Positions 58,248-64,000 of a stretch of 64,000 nt of DNA are shown here, in pieces. The notes beneath the pieces are model-generated. The model saw only the letters and a program-made list of their open reading frames with translations, searched no databases and had not been told where the DNA came from. The position numbers and the translations under genes were made by a program. The DNA is taken from the NCBI RefSeq assembly GCF_009739465.1, contig NZ_WHOM01000050.1:62001-126000 (forward strand), given 5' to 3'. Origin of the DNA: Streptomyces apocyni (lineage in GTDB: Bacteria > Actinomycetota > Actinomycetes > Streptomycetales > Streptomycetaceae). The stretch's first letter is position 1. Each line of letters opens with the position of its first letter.

Positions 58248-58682
58248 TCACCGCGCTGACCGGCCGGTGACCCAGCGGTTGTACTGGCCTCGGGCGGCGA
58301 TCAGCACCCCGGTGGCGAACCCGGCAAGTGCGATGAACAGCATGGGGTTGACCCACACTGGGACAAGTTCGATGACTGTTCCGTCGCTCAGATAACAGTC
58401 ATGGGCAAGCGGGAACGCCCGTTCGCTGTCCTCGGTGTATCCCGGCACATCCGAGCACGCGTTGCGCAATTTGGGGCCGCCCAGCCACCCTTCCCCGAAA
58501 CCGACCGTGTAGGTGACGACGAACACGCTCACGCCGAGCACCATCAACTCCACGCCCCGCCCCCGGACCGTACGGGAGAAGAACCAACGGTGTGCCGCCG
58601 CCAGGTGGGCCACCTTGGCGATGATCACCATGGAGCTGATCGTGATCACGGCCATGAGGAGGACGGCTATGGCGCTGGACAT
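58248..58682 (-). CDS. Membrane protein of unknown function
   Basis: This 144-residue protein has three predicted membrane segments (SSAIAVLLMAVITISSMVII, ELMVLGVSVFVVTYTVGFGE, WVNPMLFIALAGFATGVLIA) and an extracytoplasmic loop with two Cys (NACSDVPGY ... LAHDCYLSDG) that could form a disulfide. No family is recognised. It follows the next gene upstream (58706-59005) by 23 nt on the same strand and is probably co-transcribed with it. Confidence 0.55.
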   Translation of the reverse strand: MSSAIAVLLMAVITISSMVIIAKVAHLAAAHRWFFSRTVRGRGVELMVLGVSVFVVTYTVGFGEGWLGGPKLRNACSDVPGYTEDSERAFPLAHDCYLSDGTVIELVPVWVNPMLFIALAGFATGVLIAARGQYNRWVTGRSAR

Positions 58683-58705
58683 AGGTCCATCGCTGTTCAA
58701 CCGGC

Positions 58706-59005
58706 TCAGCCCCAGTCGCCGTTGATCCAGGCGAGGAGTCGGGGACGTTCCTTGTACGAGCACACCGCAGCCCTGTCGGAAAAGACCGCGGTGGAGGTTG
58801 CGCCGTCCTCGGGAATGACCTGTCCATATTTGTCTGCAAGCCGTTCAACATCCCGCGAGTCGAACGACCGCTGCGAAATACCACCGGGCCCGTCGGGGGC
58901 GAGGCAGTCGCCCTCAACCGGCTGGCCGAACCACCAGCCGCTCACGAACACGGCGTACAGGGTCGCGGTGGCGCCGAGGCGGCGTGGGGTTATCCAGGCA
59001 GGCAT
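58706..59005 (-). CDS. Small membrane-anchored protein of unknown function
   Basis: This 99-residue protein starts at ATG 59005 with one membrane segment (RRLGATATLYAVFVSGWWFG). An exported domain with two Cys follows (EGDCLAPDG, AVCSYKERPRLLAWINGDWG). An in-frame GTG at 59026 is an alternative start. It pairs with the membrane protein at 58248-58682. I cannot assign a function. Confidence 0.5.
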   Translation of the reverse strand: MPAWITPRRLGATATLYAVFVSGWWFGQPVEGDCLAPDGPGGISQRSFDSRDVERLADKYGQVIPEDGATSTAVFSDRAAVCSYKERPRLLAWINGDWG

Positions 59006-59061
59006 CCGGCGAGTGTCGCACGACACGGCGGAACGGAATTCGAGGTCAACGCCCCTGTCGG

Positions 59062-59253
59062 CTACCGTGACCCCGCCCAGACGTCACCTACGAGGTACTG
59101 CGTTTCCCTCACGCATGTCCGTGCGGACAGCCACGCGGAGTAGAGATCGCGCAGGTGCTCGTCTTCCCTGTTGGCCTTGACCCGGTCGCGGTACATGACC
59201 AGCTCCGAATTGGGCATAGTCCCAATCCAGTTGCCGTACTCCACCAACGCCAT
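59062..59253 (-). CDS. Fragment or short gene of unknown function
   Basis: ATG 59253 gives 63 residues (MALVEYGNWIGTMPNSELVM and so on). The same frame remains open and natural-looking upstream to about 59430 (RITKILPEEHRALIAEDARV precedes the Met), but no start codon with a ribosome binding site was found there. This is probably the C-terminal part of a gene that has lost or shifted its 5' end. Confidence 0.4.
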   Translation of the reverse strand: MALVEYGNWIGTMPNSELVMYRDRVKANREDEHLRDLYSAWLSARTCVRETQYLVGDVWAGSR

Positions 59254-59405
59254 GCCCCGGACGCGGGCATCTTCGGCGATGAGGGCCCGGTGTTCCTCGG
59301 GGAGAATCTTGGTGATGCGCTCCGGTTGGACTCTCCAGCGCTTACTGTCGCCGTTGGCCGTGCGGCCGATTGTCCAATCGGCGTTGTCGTCCTCGTGTCG
59401 TTGGC

Positions 59406-59652
59406 CATGCCCGCGATTCTCATGGATGCGCCCGGTGGGCTGCTACCCCGCCCCGATGCGGCGGCCCAGGCCAGGATGGCGCCCGCCACCGTGGCGAGGG
59501 CGATGCCACCTAGCGACGCCCCAGAGGGCGGCATCCCCGCCATCCACTGGGGAGACGCTCGCCTTGAACCTGACCGCACCTTCACCTGGGTCTACAGCGA
59601 ACAGCTGCCGGTCGCCCCCCAGCTGCCCGAGTGGCAACCCTGGCGGGTGTGA
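59406..59652 (+). CDS. Short unrecognised reading frame, possible gene remnant
   Basis: Eighty-one residues from ATG 59406 end DARLEPDRTFTWVYSEQLPV and then APQLPEWQPWRV, with normal Streptomyces codon use in the last 50 codons. The upstream part is Ala/Pro-rich and unconvincing. It may be the tail of a truncated gene in the accessory patch that ends just before ettA. Confidence 0.3.
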
Positions 59653-59888
59653 CCGGCCTCGTACCAGCGACAACGTCTACCCCCTCGGGCCGTCCCTGGG
59701 CCGCCGCTGGGCCGCGCGAGATCGCTCGGCAGCGACCGGCGGCGACATTCGGTGACTAGTCGCCGACCCGCAGTGACGGTGAGTGCCCTGCCTATGCGTG
59801 GCCTCGGCGAGACCGGTTTCCCCCCGAGGGTGGCTGTCAGGCAAGATGGGGTGTATCTGCCCACTCCCAGTTTGCCGGACGGTTTCTC

Positions 59889-61553
<1,665 letters not shown>

Positions 61554-61560
61554 TGTACCG

Positions 61561-62019
61561 GTGACGCGACACGTGTACTCCTGCCCGCTGCGCTGGTCGG
61601 ACATGGACGCCTTCGGGCACGTCAACAACGTGGTCTTCCTCCGCTATCTGGAGGAGGCCCGGATCGACTTCATGTTCCGGCTGGCGCCGGGGGACGGCTC
61701 GCCCTCGTTCTCGGGTGGGTCCGTCGTCGCACGGCACGAGATCGACTACGTACGGCCGCTGGTGCACCGGCATGAGCCGGTCATCGTCGAGTCGTGGGTG
61801 ACGAAGATCGGCGCGGCCTCCCTCACCATCGCGTACGAGATCAAGGACGCCGAGGGCTCCGGGCAGGTGTATGTGCGGGCCTCGACGGTCGTGGTGCCTT
61901 TCGACCTAGAAGCCCAGCGGCCGCGGCGGATCAGCGCCGAGGAGAAGTCCTTCCTCCAGGAGTACGTCGACGACTCGGCATCGGGGCCGAAGGGCTCCTC
62001 GGGGGCGTTGGCCGCATGA
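61561..62019 (+). CDS. Hotdog-fold acyl-CoA thioesterase
   Basis: This 152-residue protein is of the 4-hydroxybenzoyl-CoA thioesterase/YbgC type. It has CPLRWSDMDAFGHVNNVVFL with the catalytic Asp (DMDAFGHVNN) and YVRPLVHRHEPVIVESWVTK. It starts at GTG 61561, seven bases after ettA, and overlaps the next gene by ATGA. Homologues hydrolyse short acyl- or aryl-CoA; the substrate is unknown. Confidence 0.88.
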   Translation: MTRHVYSCPLRWSDMDAFGHVNNVVFLRYLEEARIDFMFRLAPGDGSPSFSGGSVVARHEIDYVRPLVHRHEPVIVESWVTKIGAASLTIAYEIKDAEGSGQVYVRASTVVVPFDLEAQRPRRISAEEKSFLQEYVDDSASGPKGSSGALAA

Positions 62020-62747
62020 CGAACGCGTCTCCGGCGTCGCGTCCGGAGCGTCCTGAGGGGCCTGAGGGGCCTGAGGGGCCTGAGCGTCTGGAGTTTGCCG
62101 ATGCTGGGGAGGCGGCGGATGTCGCCGCCTTCCTGGCCCGGCTGCTCCGCTACGACAAGGCCGCCGCGGTACGGCTCCAGGCGGGCGGCGGGGCGCTGGC
62201 CGTCTTCGGGCGGCCGCCGTCGTTCGAGGTCCTGGCGATCCGTACGGCGCGGCTCGGGCGGCCCCGCGAGCTCGATGTGACGGTGTCCGCGGGGGAGTTG
62301 CTGGAGTCCGTCGACGAGTCGGTGGGTACGGCCCTGGTCCCCGAGGCCGTCACCGGGCCGCCCTGGGCCGGGGTGCTGCCGCCGCGCGCCGGATGGCAGC
62401 GGCTGCCCGGGCTTCCGGCGGCCGACGAGGTGCGTCGCCTGGTGGCCGAAGCGGTCGCCGCGTTCCGGGTACGCACCGAGGAGCTGCCGCCCGACAAGCG
62501 GACCCGCTCCGAACTGGACCGGATCGGGAGCGAGGTGTGGTCCCGCCCCGTCGGCGACACCGACCTGCCGGTACGGGCTGCGCACGCCGCGCAGGCGCTG
62601 GGCTTCCTGAGGCCCCCCGTGGCGGACGGCCCCGTCGCGCCACTGGACCTGCTCGGCGCCGGTGCCTGGCTTCGGCTCCGCACACCGTACGGGTCGATCG
62701 CCCTGCGCAGGGCGGGACTTGGCGCGCTCAGCGTCACCCCGACCTGA
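62016..62747 (+). CDS. Conserved actinobacterial protein of unknown function
   Basis: This 243-residue protein overlaps the thioesterase gene by four bases. After a tandem PEGPEGPEGPE tract encoded by 9-bp repeats (about 62051-62085), the body has LEFADAGEAADVAAFLARLL, ALAVFGRPPSFEVLAIRTAR, and a C-terminal GAGAWLRLRTPYGSIALRRA. No domain is recognised. Its stable linkage to ettA and the thioesterase suggests a core gene. Confidence 0.7.
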   Translation: MTNASPASRPERPEGPEGPEGPERLEFADAGEAADVAAFLARLLRYDKAAAVRLQAGGGALAVFGRPPSFEVLAIRTARLGRPRELDVTVSAGELLESVDESVGTALVPEAVTGPPWAGVLPPRAGWQRLPGLPAADEVRRLVAEAVAAFRVRTEELPPDKRTRSELDRIGSEVWSRPVGDTDLPVRAAHAAQALGFLRPPVADGPVAPLDLLGAGAWLRLRTPYGSIALRRAGLGALSVTPT

Positions 62748-62782
62748 GCGCCTGTCTCTGAGAGCCCGCAGGCGAACCCGGC

Positions 62783-63814
62783 TCAGCTGTCGGTGTCGTC
62801 GGGCCACACCCCGATGTGGTCCTGCTCCAGCTCCAGCATCACCCGGTCCCGCATCTCCAGCGACGCCGTGTACTCGGCGGGCAGTTGCAGCCGACCCGCC
62901 CGGTCCAGCATCGCGTACTCGCGCGCCACCACCGACTCCTCGCCGGTGGCCGCGTCGACCTGGGTGCGGCGCAGCACCTCGGTGGCGGTGCGGCCGTCCC
63001 GGATGGCGACCGTACGGCGGACCTCTGACGCGACGGACTGGTCATGGGTGACGATCACGACGGTGGTGCCCAACTCCTCGTTGGCGGTACGGAACGCGCC
63101 GAAGATCTGCTCGGCCGTCGCCGAGTCCAGCTCGCCGGTCGGCTCGTCGGCGAGCAACACCGCGGGCTCGTTCGCCAGCGCGACGGCGATCGCGACCCGC
63201 TGCTGCTGACCGCCGGACATCTGGTGCGGACGGCGGTCCCGGCAGTCCGCGACCCCCAGCAGCGTCAGCAGCTCATCAGCGCGGGCACCCCGCGCCGCGC
63301 GCCTCCCCCGACGGCCCCCGCCACCTCCACCTCCCCTACCTCCACCACCACGTCCCCCCAACTGCATGGGCAGCGCCACATTCTGAGCTGCGGTCAGATA
63401 CGGCAGCAGATTGCGCGCCGTCTGCTGCCATACGAAGCCGACGACCTCCCTGCGGTAGCGCAGCCGCTCCTTCGCCCCCATCGCCAGCAGATCGCGGCCC
63501 GCGACCCGCGCCTGGCCAGCCGTCGGCTCGTCGAGCCCGGCGAGTACGTTCATCAGCGTCGACTTTCCGCTGCCCGACGCTCCGACCAGCGCCATCAACT
63601 CGCCCTCCCGGACCAGCAGATCAAGCCCCTGGAGGGCCTGAACCTCCACCCCGTCGGCGGTGAAGATCCGTACCAGCCGGTCACAGGTGATCAGCGCGTC
63701 ATGGCCGTAGCCCGGACGGTCCCGGCTCGCGGATGCCCGCCGCTCCAGCTCCGCCAGGGTGGTGGTGCCGGTACCAGTTCCGGTGTCGGTGTCAGTGCCA
63801 GTGTCGGTCGTCAA
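62783..63814 (-). CDS. MacB/LolD-type ABC transporter ATP-binding protein
   Basis: This 343-residue ATPase starts at TTG 63814 (CAGGAGA upstream) with a Thr-Asp/Gly-Thr repeat tail and then ITCDRLVRIFTADGVEVQAL. Walker A is ALVGASGSGKSTLMNVLAGL, the signature QMSGGQQQRVAIAVAL, Walker B VLLADEPTGELDS, and the switch VIVTHDQSVA. A Gly-rich insert (GGRGGGGRGGGGGGGRRGR) interrupts the helical domain. About 60 extra C-terminal residues follow the ATPase. It overlaps the FtsX-like permease stop by four bases, so the two form one exporter. Confidence 0.9.
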   Translation of the reverse strand: MTTDTGTDTDTGTGTGTTTLAELERRASASRDRPGYGHDALITCDRLVRIFTADGVEVQALQGLDLLVREGELMALVGASGSGKSTLMNVLAGLDEPTAGQARVAGRDLLAMGAKERLRYRREVVGFVWQQTARNLLPYLTAAQNVALPMQLGGRGGGGRGGGGGGGRRGRRAARGARADELLTLLGVADCRDRRPHQMSGGQQQRVAIAVALANEPAVLLADEPTGELDSATAEQIFGAFRTANEELGTTVVIVTHDQSVASEVRRTVAIRDGRTATEVLRRTQVDAATGEESVVAREYAMLDRAGRLQLPAEYTASLEMRDRVMLELEQDHIGVWPDDTDS

Positions 63815-64000
63815 CGGGAGTCTCCTGCCCTGAGCTCGCTGGTGGCCGTCCGCCGCGCGGTCCACCACGCCTGGACGAGGGAAACGCCGGTCGCCAGCAC
63901 CACCACGCCCAGCGCGGGCAGCAGCAACGACCAGGTGTCGGTCCGCAGTTGTACGGCGCCGAAGCGCTCAAAGCCGGTACGCGCGGCGAGCGCGATCCGC
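63811..64000 (-). CDS. FtsX-like ABC permease, C-terminal end (cut by window edge)
   Basis: The last 62 residues are visible. They end in a membrane span (WSLLLPALGVVVLATGVSLV) and QAWWTARRTATSELRAGDSR, the typical C-terminus of FtsX/MacB-type permeases. The stop (TGA) overlaps the TTG start of the ATPase. The rest lies beyond position 64000. Confidence 0.75.
   Translation of the reverse strand, partial: RIALAARTGFERFGAVQLRTDTWSLLLPALGVVVLATGVSLVQAWWTARRTATSELRAGDSR

Overview
The window is a high-GC actinobacterial chromosome segment, almost certainly Streptomyces or a close relative. The evidence is the strong G/C bias at third codon positions, frequent GTG and TTG starts, two SARP-family regulators, DUF397 and RsbW-like ATPase genes, an LAXTG-type sortase substrate, a tRNA without an encoded CCA, and many 1-4 nt gene overlaps.

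Region 1 (1-8222) is one side of a type II (aromatic) polyketide cluster cut by the left edge: a SARP activator, an acyl-CoA carboxylase beta subunit, KS-alpha, KS-beta/CLF, an ACP, and a free-standing acyltransferase that carries a degenerate ketosynthase-like N-terminus. Region 2 (8254-15622) holds a very large secreted lysozyme-like/SGNH protein with a divergent second SARP, an I36-type inhibitor, a lipoprotein and a DUF397 gene. Region 3 (15694-17147) is a TnpB-only IS605/IS1341-type element with recognisable ends and a probable omega RNA, next to a tiny ribbon-helix-helix gene.

Region 4 (17213-29111) is the most striking system. A DesK/NarL-type two-component pair leads into a complete thiazole/oxazole-modified peptide (LAP/TOMM) operon. 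The 37-residue precursor (19708-19821) has a VAPGG leader end and a Cys-rich core, GGWCCHCHCTVAQKQL, which recalls streptolysin S SagA. It is followed by an attenuator-like hairpin, a SagC-like E1/partner protein, two tandem SagB-like flavin dehydrogenases, a CPBP (SagE-like) membrane protease, an unusual amidohydrolase, an ABC exporter pair, a YcaO protein ending in PLPYP, and a convergent LuxR-type regulator.

Region 5 (31077-45147) looks like a second, unassigned biosynthetic island. One module has an MFS transporter, an ATP-grasp ligase, a DapA-like lyase, a small secreted peptide and a TrmB/LuxR-type regulator. The other has a methionyl-tRNA-synthetase-like enzyme without KMSKS, a SxtJ-like peptide, a carbamoyltransferase, a large haem-oxygenase-fold diiron protein, a 28-residue peptide, an SGNH-like protein and a PLP gamma-lyase-type enzyme. 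A decayed stretch (45447-47632) separates this from tRNA-Arg(UCU) at 47633-47705, which probably marks an island boundary.

Region 6 (48027-64000) reads as core chromosome: two dynamin/YfjP-like GTPases, a single-stranded-DNA-binding protein, a thioester-domain surface protein, the ABC-F factor EttA, a thioesterase and a MacB-type ABC exporter. An accessory patch (54005-59652) interrupts it with an HTH/PLD-like regulator, Nudix and HD hydrolases, a decayed IscB gene and several unrecognised genes.
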